From Clostridia bacterium (GTDB lineage Bacteria; Bacillota; Clostridia; Christensenellales; QALW01): a stretch of 64,000 nucleotides of DNA. Below, piece by piece: positions 17,946-25,533 of the stretch (within the stretch, counting starts at the first letter, position 1; the number at the start of each line of letters is the position of its first letter). Location: contig CAAGID010000030.1 of the NCBI GenBank assembly GCA_900769815.1, forward strand, positions 62,001-126,000, in the 5' to 3' direction. Both the position numbers and the translations under genes were made by a program. The notes beneath the pieces are model-generated. The model ran no database searches. It worked only from the letters and a program-made list of their open reading frames with translations, and was not told the origin of the DNA.

Positions 17946-18809
17946 TTAAGCCTTTTTTGAACTAAATAACATTTCAGGCATAACAAGTATTGCCACAGCG
18001 GCATTTATAACAATACCAATAAGTGCAGTAATAGCAAAGTTTGCAAGCATTGTGCCTCCTAAAATGAGAACTACTGCAAAAGCGATAGCAGCTATTGCTG
18101 ATAAAACTGCAACGATGCCGTTATTCTGTTTTACTGTTGCACTAATAGCTTCTTCTTTACTGTCTAATCTGGCAACGTTGCCTGATAAGATAAGAGCGAA
18201 TATGACTGTGAAGCCATAAGCAAGGGCACAAGTAAGTAAAATTGCAGGAATTGTATATCCCGTAACTTTAATGCCTATAACGCCAATAAGACCAAGTGTT
18301 GCTCCGCCTGCAACGAACATATTTATAAGTGCACAAATACCCATCTTTGCCTTGAATCTGATAAATACGTATGCAAGCATAACTACTGCGATTATTATAG
18401 CGGGCCACATTGATATAACTTCTGCTTTATTAAGTGTTGATGAGAAGTTTGTAAGTTCACCTGGATATTTAAGGAAATACTTTTCGCCTAAAAGATTTTC
18501 TGCTTTTTCATAAACAGCTTGAATCTGTGAATCATCGAGAACTTCAAAATTGATAACCACAATGCCTGCATCATTAAATCCGTCTGAAACCTGCTTATAC
18601 TGTTTCTGAACAAAGCAACCTGTTGCTCCTGCTTCCTTCATAATAGCTTCAATATCAGCTATTTCAAACTTTTCATTAAGGTTTACGGTAAGAACGTAAG
18701 TTCCACCAACGTCAGATGCACGGTCAAAGCCTAAAAAAGCACCGGTAACAAGTAATACGACTGCAATGACAACTGCTAAAATAACTGAAAGCTTCTTCAT
18801 ATTACTCAC
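17946..18809 (-). CDS. secF: Protein translocase subunit SecF (divergent)
   Basis: 287 residues; with SecD it uses the proton motive force to help SecYEG export. An N-terminal helix is followed by a small extracytoplasmic P1-like domain and about five more helices. The region that in other SecF proteins reads G-Y-S-x-N-D-x-V-V with an essential membrane aspartate here reads Y-G-F-T-V-I-F-A-L, without the acid. It starts inside the secD end (8-nt overlap). The assignment rests on the hydrophobic layout and on pairing with SecD. Confidence 0.85.
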   Translation of the reverse strand: MSNMKKLSVILAVVIAVVLLVTGAFLGFDRASDVGGTYVLTVNLNEKFEIADIEAIMKEAGATGCFVQKQYKQVSDGFNDAGIVVINFEVLDDSQIQAVYEKAENLLGEKYFLKYPGELTNFSSTLNKAEVISMWPAIIIAVVMLAYVFIRFKAKMGICALINMFVAGGATLGLIGVIGIKVTGYTIPAILLTCALAYGFTVIFALILSGNVARLDSKEEAISATVKQNNGIVAVLSAIAAIAFAVVLILGGTMLANFAITALIGIVINAAVAILVMPEMLFSSKKA

Positions 18810-20088
18810 CTCTCTTAAGACCTAATAATTTAGTGCTTGCACCTAAGCCAACGAAAATCTTTGCAATAAATTTAAGAACAAAGATTGAAACGATAGCAGT
18901 AATAACTGAACCGCCCATCAATGCAATGCCAAATGATGCAAATTCTGAACCGATAATCCAGAGTCCGATGCCAAGAACAACTGCAACTAAAGAAATCTCT
19001 AAAATAACTTTTCTTTCATCCTGAATTCCTGTATCAAGTGCCGAAAGAACGTCTTTGCCTTTAGCATACTGTCTTACCACATTATTAAGGATTATAATGT
19101 GTGCAAAAATCATTAAAAGTATTGCAACGAGAATACCAGCTATTGCACTTGCATTTACGATTAACCAGTTAAAGGTTGCGCTAAAGAATGTTAATGCAAT
19201 AAAGCCGATAAATGCTGAAAGTGTTGCAGCAAGACCTAAAAGTTTATTTGAAAGAATAAAATAAAGTGCAGTAACAACAAGAATTGCAAGTGCAGCAAAA
19301 GCAAGAACATTTATAGCCCTTTCGCCTGCAGTACCGGTTAAGATAACGTCACTTAAAGGCGATTCACTGTTTTCAAGCATTGCAACAGAACCTTCAATTG
19401 AACCTGAATTCATACAAATTACAAATGCATTTGCGGCATTATAATCAGTAAACTTTAAAGTTGCTTTGCCGTTTTTAATCATATTGCTACCGGTTAAGGT
19501 TGCTTTTGCTTTATCAGTATCCATCGCAAAAGTTAAAGTATATGCACCGTTTGAGGTAACACTCTTAAGTCTGGCACTTGCTTCTTTATTAAAAGTAACA
19601 TCAACGTAATAAGTATAAGTTTTACCGTCAACCGAGGCTTCTCCGCCTGTAAACTTGGCACTCTTTATATCCTTTTCATTAAAGATAACTTCTGAGCCCT
19701 TTGTAACTGTTAGCTTACCCGGATATGAAAACAAGCTGATTCCGCCAAGCATCTGTGCCTCGCTCAAAGGCATAGTAACGATAACGCTATCCTTTCCCAT
19801 AACTCTTACGTCAGCATCCTTATAATCCATAAGCTCTGCACGCTTATTAAGGACATCAACTGCCTTTATCGCTTCAGCGTGAGCATCAAAATTCTGTACG
19901 TCTTTAGGTGCCGTTATATTAAAAACATAAGAAATTGACTGGCCAATATCGCCACCCTTTAACATACCATTATCCCATGAGATAAACTTTTTACCAAACA
20001 GGGACACGTTTGCGCCGAAAGCCCACAGCCCAAGTGCGGCAACAATGACCAACAGGCAAATCAATTTAATTAGACTTTTTATCTTCAT
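18802..20088 (-). CDS. secD: Protein translocase subunit SecD (divergent)
   Basis: 428 residues, N-terminal helix, P1 extracytoplasmic domain and six-helix C-terminal region. The helix-4 motif usually G-M-A-V-D-A-N-V reads L-L-M-I-F-A-H-I, so the aspartate thought to take part in proton transfer is absent. The following I-I-I-L-N-N-V-V-R-Q-Y-A-K-G and A-L-D-T-G positions still align with the E-R-I-R-E and A-I-x-x-G segments of normal SecD. A consensus promoter lies upstream and secF follows with overlap. Confidence 0.88.
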   Translation of the reverse strand: MKIKSLIKLICLLVIVAALGLWAFGANVSLFGKKFISWDNGMLKGGDIGQSISYVFNITAPKDVQNFDAHAEAIKAVDVLNKRAELMDYKDADVRVMGKDSVIVTMPLSEAQMLGGISLFSYPGKLTVTKGSEVIFNEKDIKSAKFTGGEASVDGKTYTYYVDVTFNKEASARLKSVTSNGAYTLTFAMDTDKAKATLTGSNMIKNGKATLKFTDYNAANAFVICMNSGSIEGSVAMLENSESPLSDVILTGTAGERAINVLAFAALAILVVTALYFILSNKLLGLAATLSAFIGFIALTFFSATFNWLIVNASAIAGILVAILLMIFAHIIILNNVVRQYAKGKDVLSALDTGIQDERKVILEISLVAVVLGIGLWIIGSEFASFGIALMGGSVITAIVSIFVLKFIAKIFVGLGASTKLLGLKRGE

Positions 20089-20158
20089 TGAAGTGCAACT
20101 CCTTTTATAGAACTTTATTTATAATGTATGCAATAATACAGTATAAAAATCTTTCTAT

Positions 20159-20187
20159 ATTATATATGAAGATTTAAAATTAGTCAA
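20159..20187 (-). promoter_or_regulatory. Promoter of secD-secF
   Basis: Minus strand -35 TTGACT (20187-20182), 17-bp spacer, -10 TATAAT (20164-20159). Leader about 65 nt. Confidence 0.8.
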
Positions 20188-20226
20188 GATGAACATTAGA
20201 ATCTCAAATAAAATTTTACCGATTTT

Positions 20227-20595
20227 TCATCGTTTAAGGGCATTTACCGTCAATATTCCTGCAAAGATACCTATGAGGCAGGCAAAGAATAAATCAATGA
20301 GTATTTTAAAGGAAAGCTGTAACGGTTCTACGATAAGAGAAAGCAATAAACATACAAGCCAATAAACGACCGCCGTTATTACACCTGTTACTGCCCCTCG
20401 CTTTCTTATTTTAATTGCCGAAACAATAGTTCCCGATATTATGCTTGTAATTTTTATAACTAAAGAAATGGTATTTAAAAAGCTTCCTTCAGTATCCTTT
20501 GCAAAAAGCGCAAGGGCGGCTATACCGATGACGGTAACCCCCACCGCAGTTAAAATTCCTTTTAATAATGAAAATAAAGTATTTGTTTTTTTCAC
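20227..20595 (-). CDS. TIGR04086-like small membrane protein
   Basis: 122 residues with four predicted membrane helices and a short basic loop (K-I-R-K-R-G). Matches the size and layout of the TIGR04086 (YrzE-like) membrane proteins, which are often near yajC and secD in Firmicutes; function unknown. Start chosen is GTG 20595 (V-K-K-T-N-T), spaced 6 nt from AGAGGTG; a GTG three codons earlier lies in that ribosome binding site. Located just upstream of the secD promoter on the same strand. Confidence 0.7.
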   Translation of the reverse strand: MKKTNTLFSLLKGILTAVGVTVIGIAALALFAKDTEGSFLNTISLVIKITSIISGTIVSAIKIRKRGAVTGVITAVVYWLVCLLLSLIVEPLQLSFKILIDLFFACLIGIFAGILTVNALKR

Positions 20596-20644
20596 AAAAA
20601 TCACCTCTTGTCAATATATATGAAAATTCGTGAAAAATATGTAT

Positions 20645-20678
20645 AAAAAAGCACCTTTTATCAATCGGACAAAAGGTG
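20645..20678 (-). terminator. Terminator after the beta-CASP gene
   Basis: Stem 20652-20659 with 20671-20678 (CACCTTTT / AAAAGGTG), 11-nt loop; on the minus strand it is followed by GC and six T (20650-20645). Confidence 0.75.
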
Positions 20679-20744
20679 TTTCTTTCTATGAAAGAACCTC
20701 TAAAAGCAGTGGTTGCTATGTTTGTTAATAATATTAAAAAATCA

Positions 20745-22346
20745 TCATTTCTCCCATTTATCAAACAATGCGCGGATCTGTGCTGCAAATTTTGCGTTAT
20801 CCTTATTAGCCCTGTTCTCACACCGTTTTGCAAGATTTAACAGAGCCTCCGCTTGCAGAACGAGTTCTCTATGAACGCTGTTTTTCTTAAAACGATTTTT
20901 ATTTGCACTTCCTGAAGCCACACGCTTTTTTTCAGCATACGCTGTCATAGAGCCGGTCACAAGATCGTACTCCGTTCCGCTATTGGGCGTTTCTACAGCA
21001 TAGCCGCGTTCACGCAACTCATTACAAAGAACTGCGATAGATTCCTCGTTTCCGTGATTAAGAAAAACAGTCCTTGGTTTTTCTGAAAAAGAACCAAGCC
21101 ATTTGAGCAACCCCGCCTGGTCCGCATGTCCGCTTGTTCCCTTTAAGGACCGAATCTCGGCACGTACCGCAATATCCTCACCAAAAAGTTTTACTGTAGG
21201 TACCCCTTCAATGAGCATCCTTCCAAGCGAACCTTCCGCTTGGTATCCCACAAACAAAATAAGATTCTGTGGTCTCCATAAGTTATGCTTTAAATGATGG
21301 CGAATTCTTCCCGCCTCACACATTCCGCTTGCAGAGATAATAACCTTTGATTGGGATGTTTCATTGATCATCCTAGAAGCATCCACCGTAATAGCTAACT
21401 TTAAATTTTCAAAACGGATGGGGTCTATTCCCTGTTCGATCATCTGTCTTGTTTCTAAATCAAAATTCTCAATATCACAATTTGCAAAAATATTAGTTGC
21501 CTCTATTGCAAGGGGACTATCCACATAAACCGGAAAGCTCGTATCCTTAACAAGTTTACGTTGCTTGATTTCTCGTATCGCATATAAAAGTTCCTGTGTT
21601 CTGCCAACTGCAAAAGATGGAATTACAACATTACCGCCTCGGGCAAAGGTACGCTCAATATAATTTGCCAATACCTCAATGGTATCGGTATGGCGCTCAT
21701 GATTTCTGCTTCCGTAGGTAGATTCCATAACAAGATAATCTGTATTTTCTACGGAAGACGGGTCATTTATAATAGGTTGATCTGTATTTCCAACGTCACC
21801 GCTAAATACAATCTTGCGTTCATTAGCCCCTTCCCGAAGCCAAAGCTCGATGGCAGCCGAGCCGAGAAGATGGCCAATATCGGTAAAACGAATATCCACA
21901 CCGGCTGCAACGGTTATACGTTCATTATATGCAACGCCGTGAAACAGAGATATTGCCCCAATAGCATCCTCCATTGTATACGTGGGTTGTAGGTTCTCCT
22001 CGCCCGAACGCTCCGCTTTACGATTTTTCCATTCAACCTCGCTCATTTGTATATGAGCACTATCTCTAAGCATAATATCCGATAACTTAGCTGTAGCCTT
22101 TGTTGCATAAATAGTTCCCCGGAAGCCGTCCTTATACAATCTTGGCAGCATTCCCGAATGATCAATATGAGCGTGTGTAAGAAAAACAGCATCTACTTGG
22201 CTAGGGGCAATAGGCAAAGGAATATTTTGAAAGACATCAATTCCTTGTTCCATTCCACAATCAACAAGATAATATCTGTTGCTTATCTCAAGCAAGGTGC
22301 AACTTCCTGTTACCTCTTGCGCTGCTCCGATAAACTGAATTTTCAT
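20745..22346 (-). CDS. Beta-CASP MBL-fold ribonuclease-like protein
   Basis: 533 residues, CPSF/YSH1-like metallo-beta-lactamase protein with RNA-specificity domain. Zinc motif T-H-A-H-I-D-H (about 57-63), S-G-D-V-G-N, a beta-CASP region, F-V-G-Y-Q-A-E-G-S-L-G-R and a terminal F-L-N-H-G. Members cut or trim RNA, though few bacterial ones outside RNase J are characterised. Start chosen is ATG 22346 (M-K-I-Q-F-I-G-A), which matches family N termini; an upstream in-frame extension begins near the transcription start. It has its own promoter and terminator, so it forms a single-gene unit. Confidence 0.87.
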   Translation of the reverse strand: MKIQFIGAAQEVTGSCTLLEISNRYYLVDCGMEQGIDVFQNIPLPIAPSQVDAVFLTHAHIDHSGMLPRLYKDGFRGTIYATKATAKLSDIMLRDSAHIQMSEVEWKNRKAERSGEENLQPTYTMEDAIGAISLFHGVAYNERITVAAGVDIRFTDIGHLLGSAAIELWLREGANERKIVFSGDVGNTDQPIINDPSSVENTDYLVMESTYGSRNHERHTDTIEVLANYIERTFARGGNVVIPSFAVGRTQELLYAIREIKQRKLVKDTSFPVYVDSPLAIEATNIFANCDIENFDLETRQMIEQGIDPIRFENLKLAITVDASRMINETSQSKVIISASGMCEAGRIRHHLKHNLWRPQNLILFVGYQAEGSLGRMLIEGVPTVKLFGEDIAVRAEIRSLKGTSGHADQAGLLKWLGSFSEKPRTVFLNHGNEESIAVLCNELRERGYAVETPNSGTEYDLVTGSMTAYAEKKRVASGSANKNRFKKNSVHRELVLQAEALLNLAKRCENRANKDNAKFAAQIRALFDKWEK

Positions 22347-22475
22347 AAAAAACATATCCTTTCTGAATCCTATACTGAAAAGCAAAGCACTGCATCGCCT
22401 ACCATAATGGGTATGTATCATACATTTTACATATTCAAAATATATTTGGCACATAAAAGTACTTTGTTTAAAGTA

Positions 22476-22504
22476 ATTATATCACATATTCCCAAACATT
22501 TCAA
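22476..22504 (-). promoter_or_regulatory. Promoter of the beta-CASP gene
   Basis: Minus strand -35 TTGAAA (22504-22499), 17-bp spacer, -10 TATAAT (22481-22476) preceded by TGTGA. The leader is about 120 nt, with no obvious structured element recognised. Confidence 0.75.
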
Positions 22505-22570
22505 TGAAATCGTGCTTTACGCGATGAAATCTACTTGTCATATGAAAGAACGACTAAAAGTAGTATAGCG

Positions 22571-22894
22571 TCACTTCTTAGAACAACCAACAATCTTGAC
22601 TAGAATTCCTATCAGAACTTGTAGTGCAATAATAGCCAACGGAACATATGTCATATATCTTCCTATATTTTTAATGAAAGGGTCATCTTGAACAAGAAGA
22701 ACCAAACCAACAATTAGCACGATAGCTAATAGCGCAGCAAATATGGTTACAATACTCTTTATTGTTTTCTTTGTTTTTTTTGAAATCGTTTTATCGGGAA
22801 CAATCAATTGCATCAATTTTATATAACAATACCCAATCAACTCTAACATTCCTTCAAAAAAAATTTCAAAAAACATTTCTAATAGACATCCCAT
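22571..22894 (-). CDS. Small membrane protein of unknown function
   Basis: 107 residues with a hydrophobic N-terminal segment and two strong membrane helices separated by a short loop, ending in a basic cysteine-containing tail (C-S-K-K). Not recognised. The ATG overlaps the final TAA of the decayed four-helix-bundle gene (TAATG), with AAAGGAG upstream, so it was translationally coupled to it. It may now be expressed poorly if upstream translation stops early. Confidence 0.55.
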   Translation of the reverse strand: MGCLLEMFFEIFFEGMLELIGYCYIKLMQLIVPDKTISKKTKKTIKSIVTIFAALLAIVLIVGLVLLVQDDPFIKNIGRYMTYVPLAIIALQVLIGILVKIVGCSKK

Positions 22895-23244
22895 TATTTA
22901 TTCTCCTTTGCGGTTTTACAGGTTGCGATCAACAGATTACAAATATTGGCACAAGATTTCTCGGTATATTGATATGTAGCAATATCGATTCTTTTGGTTT
23001 CATACATCAATTTCAACTAATAACTAGTTTCATTTGATTATTTCAATGCGATTTCTAATTTTGCTACAAAATCCTTCTTGCTCTGTACATATTGTGCTTC
23101 GTGGATATTGGTGTCAACGGATGTACCTACCCTTGCAAGCTGATCGGTCATATAAGAACTTTTGGGCGCGGTCACATCGTCAACAAGATTAACAATTGCA
23201 ACTGCAAATTTAACAGATAGATCAAGTAATTTGTTTTCGGACAT
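22894..23244 (-). pseudogene. Four-helix-bundle protein gene with two in-frame stops
   Basis: The first 68 codons (M-S-E-N-K-L-L-D-L-S to A-K-L-E-I-A-L-K) match the four-helix-bundle family (TIGR02436, S23/IVS-type), including R-V-G-T-S-V and N-I-H-E-A-Q. TAA at 23040-23038 follows where the family has E-A, and TAG at 23019-23017 stands where the family has Trp (N-E-T-S-Y-stop-L-K-L). The same frame then continues to C-A-N-I-C-N-L-L-I-A-T-C-K-T and a TAA at 22896-22894: 116 codons in all, the normal family length. So it is a recent double-nonsense pseudogene, or expresses only the N-terminal 68 residues. Ribosome binding site AGAAGGTG is intact. Confidence 0.8.
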
Positions 23245-23295
23245 AATAGCACCTTCTTTCGAAAGTATTATACCATAAAATGTTATGTTCTTCAA

Positions 23296-23462
23296 TGATG
23301 CATCGCCATTGGCGATATGATATACGGCTTTCACCGTATGATATACTTGCTTTGCAAGCATGATATAATATCCGTTTCTTTCATACGCGAAGCGTATATC
23401 ATCTGCGAAGCAGATATCATAGCGTCAGATATATCACCCGTTCCGCGAGAAACGGATATCAT
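23296..23462. repeat. Array of short palindromes joined by ATATCAT/ATGATAT linkers
   Basis: At least five hairpins in a row: ATCGCC-3-GGCGAT (23302-23316), ATACGG-6-CCGTAT (23322-23339), CTTGC-3-GCAAG (23346-23358), ATACGC-GAA-GCGTAT and ATCTGC-GAA-GCAGAT (23383-23416), the last two inside a longer stem ATATCCGTTTCT (23368-23379) with AGAAACGGATAT (23448-23459). Each is separated by ATGATAT or ATATCAT. The array lies directly upstream of the four-helix-bundle pseudogene and is palindrome-rich like bacterial REP/MITE elements. Stem sequences differ, so this is not a CRISPR. Confidence 0.7.
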
Positions 23463-23503
23463 TAAAAAAAGTCACCTTTGTCGGTAGACAAAAGTGACTT
23501 TTT
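23463..23503 (-). terminator. Terminator of the tRNA operon
   Basis: Stem of about 16 bp with one mismatch, left arm AAGTCACCTTTGTC and right arm GACAAAAGTGACTT, 4-nt loop GGTA, flanked by A and T runs. It lies 3 nt beyond the tRNA-Asp 3' end on the minus strand and is nearly symmetrical, so works in both directions. Confidence 0.85.
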
Positions 23504-23506
23504 TCT

Positions 23507-23583
23507 TGGCGACCCGGATGGGGCTCGAACCCACGACCTCTAGCGTGACAGGCTAGCGCTCTAACCAGCTGAGCTACCGGGCC
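23507..23583 (-). tRNA. tRNA-Asp (GUC)
   Basis: 77-nt cloverleaf including encoded CCA. Acceptor G-G-C-C-C-G-G pairs with C-C-G-G-G-T-C; anticodon stem CTAGC/GCTAG with loop CTGTCAC gives anticodon GTC; T-loop GTTCGAG present; discriminator G, as expected for Asp. Confidence 0.95.
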
Positions 23584-23590
23584 AATATGA

Positions 23591-23666
23591 TGGTGGGAAC
23601 AATAGGGCTCGAACCTATGACCCTCTGCTTGTAAGGCAGATGCTCTCCCAGCTGAGCTATGCTCCC
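23591..23666 (-). tRNA. tRNA-Val (UAC)
   Basis: 76-nt cloverleaf including CCA. Acceptor GGGAGCA with TGTTCCC (one G-U pair); anticodon stem TCTGC/GCAGA with loop CTTACAA gives anticodon TAC; discriminator A. It is first in the Val-Asp transcript, 7 nt from tRNA-Asp. Confidence 0.95.
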
Positions 23667-23682
23667 ATCAATTAACACGCTT

Positions 23683-23711
23683 ATTATATTATAAAGCAAA
23701 AATCTTGTCAA
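23683..23711 (-). promoter_or_regulatory. Promoter of tRNA-Val-Asp
   Basis: Minus strand -35 TTGACA (23711-23706), 17-bp spacer, -10 TATAAT (23688-23683); perfect consensus, 16 bp before the tRNA-Val 5' end. Confidence 0.85.
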
Positions 23712-23732
23712 TAGAAATTTTCATATTTTTCT

Positions 23733-24164
23733 TTAAAATAAAATAACGCCTTTTTTAAGTATAACATTAGCATACTGAGATGTTTCCCCCGTAGCAACAA
23801 CTGCATACGCCTTTTTTGCTCTATCGTAAAAAGCAAAGCGCTCAATAAAAGTTATTTCGCTTTCAGTTGCGTGCTCGTTTACTATTTCTTTAAAATCTTC
23901 CCATATAAGGGGTTTGGGGTCTCCTTCAATTGCTTGCATAACAATAAATTTTTCATTATCGTACTGATCAAGAGGAAAGAGTGGTAATATAGCTTTTAAA
24001 AGTTCTACCATTCCTATACCTTCTGCTCGTATTATCTGATTATTATGTGCTATACTTTCCGCAGGAAAATTGGCATCTGCAAGAACTATTTCATCACCAT
24101 GCCCCATTTCGCAAAGAATCTTTAATAACTGCGGTGAAATTATGGGTGATATATTTTTTAACAT
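23733..24164 (-). CDS. RbsD/FucU-family sugar mutarotase
   Basis: 143 residues. The N terminus L-K-N-I-S-P-I-I-S-P-Q-L-L-K and the G-H-G-D-E-I-V-L-A-D-A-N-F-P-A segment with catalytic His and Asp are hallmarks of FucU; the length suits FucU rather than RbsD (about 130). FucU interconverts alpha and beta anomers of L-fucose. It stands alone, 180 nt beyond the last gene of the polysaccharide locus, and may serve the sugar kinase/nucleotidyltransferase pair there (inference). GGAAGGAG precedes ATG 24164; a TTACTG-TAT-CAGTAA palindrome lies 19-33 nt upstream of the start. Confidence 0.85.
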   Translation of the reverse strand: MLKNISPIISPQLLKILCEMGHGDEIVLADANFPAESIAHNNQIIRAEGIGMVELLKAILPLFPLDQYDNEKFIVMQAIEGDPKPLIWEDFKEIVNEHATESEITFIERFAFYDRAKKAYAVVATGETSQYANVILKKGVILF

Positions 24165-24344
24165 AATAATCTCCTTCCAAAATTACTGTATCAGTAAAAA
24201 TTAAGCGACCCTATATACTATTCCATTCATTTTGCTACTTCAGTATATTCTGAGTCCTCAAACTAAGCTCTGCTCAATTGTCGAGCAGCACTGACAAAAC
24301 GATGCAATTTTTCTTTAATACCCTATTACTCAGTATATGTAATT
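24165..24344. other. Intergenic region between mutarotase gene and polysaccharide locus
   Basis: Holds a perfect palindrome TTACTG-TAT-CAGTAA (24183-24197) close to the mutarotase start, a TGAGTCCTCAAA sequence (24251-24262) that recurs inverted at 44197-44208 on the far side of the locus, and a hairpin CTGCTC-7-GAGCAG (24270-24288) without a good T tract that may weakly terminate the polysaccharide operon. No convincing promoter hexamers for the mutarotase gene were found. Confidence 0.5.
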
Positions 24345-25508
24345 TCAGTTAAGTCCTATATTATCTAAAAAAGCATTCATTTCATCAAATTTTGTTTTGG
24401 CAAGATTCCCGTTTATTGCTATTTCCCGTTTTGCCATTTTTGCCACATTCGGATTTAACAGCATAAACCATCGTCTGATCTGCATCAACGGCATCAGCCA
24501 ACGGTGTTTTTCAAGTACAGGATAATACCTTTTTAATTTGGCATATGGGATAAATATCCTGGATAAAACATACCCCATACGTCCACCTTTTTTCTTTTGT
24601 TGGAGCGCCACACGGTTATCTGTTGAACCATATACACCTCCATGTAATAGAAAATCTTGCATTTGAAGTGATAATTTATCCGGTTTCTTACCACGAAACC
24701 ATACTTCGTTCAACATCCGTGATGCATTTGAGAATTTTAGCAGTCTGCCTTGAGACAACAATACATCACGAGCAGATAGATCAATGTCTTTCATGCGATC
24801 TAATATCCAAAGATCAATAAACGGACGAATTCCACACCCTCCGTTTTCAAAATGTTTTGCCATATGTGCGATATGGTAGAAATAGAAGTAAGCATCTGTC
24901 ATTTCATACCAATATTCACTATTTTCACGTAACGTAACATTCTCCCAAACAGAACGCAAAATATCAATAGCGTTTTGGGCTCGTCCTTCTTCTACTAAAT
25001 CAAAATGAATTTCCACATGTATTCCATTTTGAGTAAACAAGGACACATCATGGGTAGCACGTTCCTTCTCAACATAATTCTCGTGGCTTACCAGATATGA
25101 AATCGCTATTTCCAAATCTTCACGATGCACAAGAACGTCAATATCACAGCTCGTACGCATCCATTCTTCCGGATAATACTTTCGGATCACAGAACCTTTT
25201 AGCGGAAGAAACGGAATGTGAGCATTTTCAAGTGCTGCACAAAGTTTTTCATATTCGTATTCTATTCGTTCATAACGCCAAATCGCTTTAAGAATACATT
25301 TTTCTAATTCAGCATTCTCTTTTGTTATAAGTTCATTTTGCTTTAATCCAAGAACCAAAAGATGGACTACGTCATGCACGGACGATATTTTCAACAAATC
25401 TTGGAGTAACTCGGGCGAGTAATTATTTTTTTCTTCTTCCGTTATTTTCGTTCCACAGATCGCAGAACGCAACAAAGCGAAAAGTATTTGAATTGTTCTT
25501 TGATCCAT
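24345..25508 (-). CDS. Nucleotidyltransferase-fold protein (NTP_transf_5 family)
   Basis: 387 residues resembling the uncharacterised nucleotidyltransferase family PF14907 that is common in polysaccharide loci. Visible signature: F-L-P-L-K-G-S and then S-C-D-I-D-V-L-V, the paired aspartates of a nucleotidyltransferase active site, followed by a helical domain with V-E-I-H-F-D-L and H-I-A-H-M-A-K-H. Biochemical role unknown. Last gene of the locus, 25 nt after the sugar nucleotidyltransferase. Confidence 0.75.
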   Translation of the reverse strand: MDQRTIQILFALLRSAICGTKITEEEKNNYSPELLQDLLKISSVHDVVHLLVLGLKQNELITKENAELEKCILKAIWRYERIEYEYEKLCAALENAHIPFLPLKGSVIRKYYPEEWMRTSCDIDVLVHREDLEIAISYLVSHENYVEKERATHDVSLFTQNGIHVEIHFDLVEEGRAQNAIDILRSVWENVTLRENSEYWYEMTDAYFYFYHIAHMAKHFENGGCGIRPFIDLWILDRMKDIDLSARDVLLSQGRLLKFSNASRMLNEVWFRGKKPDKLSLQMQDFLLHGGVYGSTDNRVALQQKKKGGRMGYVLSRIFIPYAKLKRYYPVLEKHRWLMPLMQIRRWFMLLNPNVAKMAKREIAINGNLAKTKFDEMNAFLDNIGLN

Positions 25509-25533
25509 AGTGATGTACTCCTTGTAATATTGT

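Noticed and set aside
22158..22568. 136-codon plus-strand frame opposite the start and promoter of the beta-CASP gene
   Set aside because: It runs over the promoter and the conserved N terminus of the beta-CASP gene, and its sequence looks like random translation.
22894..23040. Recoding of TAA/TAG as amino acids in the four-helix-bundle gene
   Set aside because: Two different stop codons would both need readthrough within eight codons, no other gene in the window uses internal stops, and no recoding structure is seen; nonsense mutation is simpler.
23296..23462. CRISPR array
   Set aside because: The repeated units are short hairpins with different stem sequences and only a 7-nt linker in common; there are no equal repeats with unique spacers and no cas genes.
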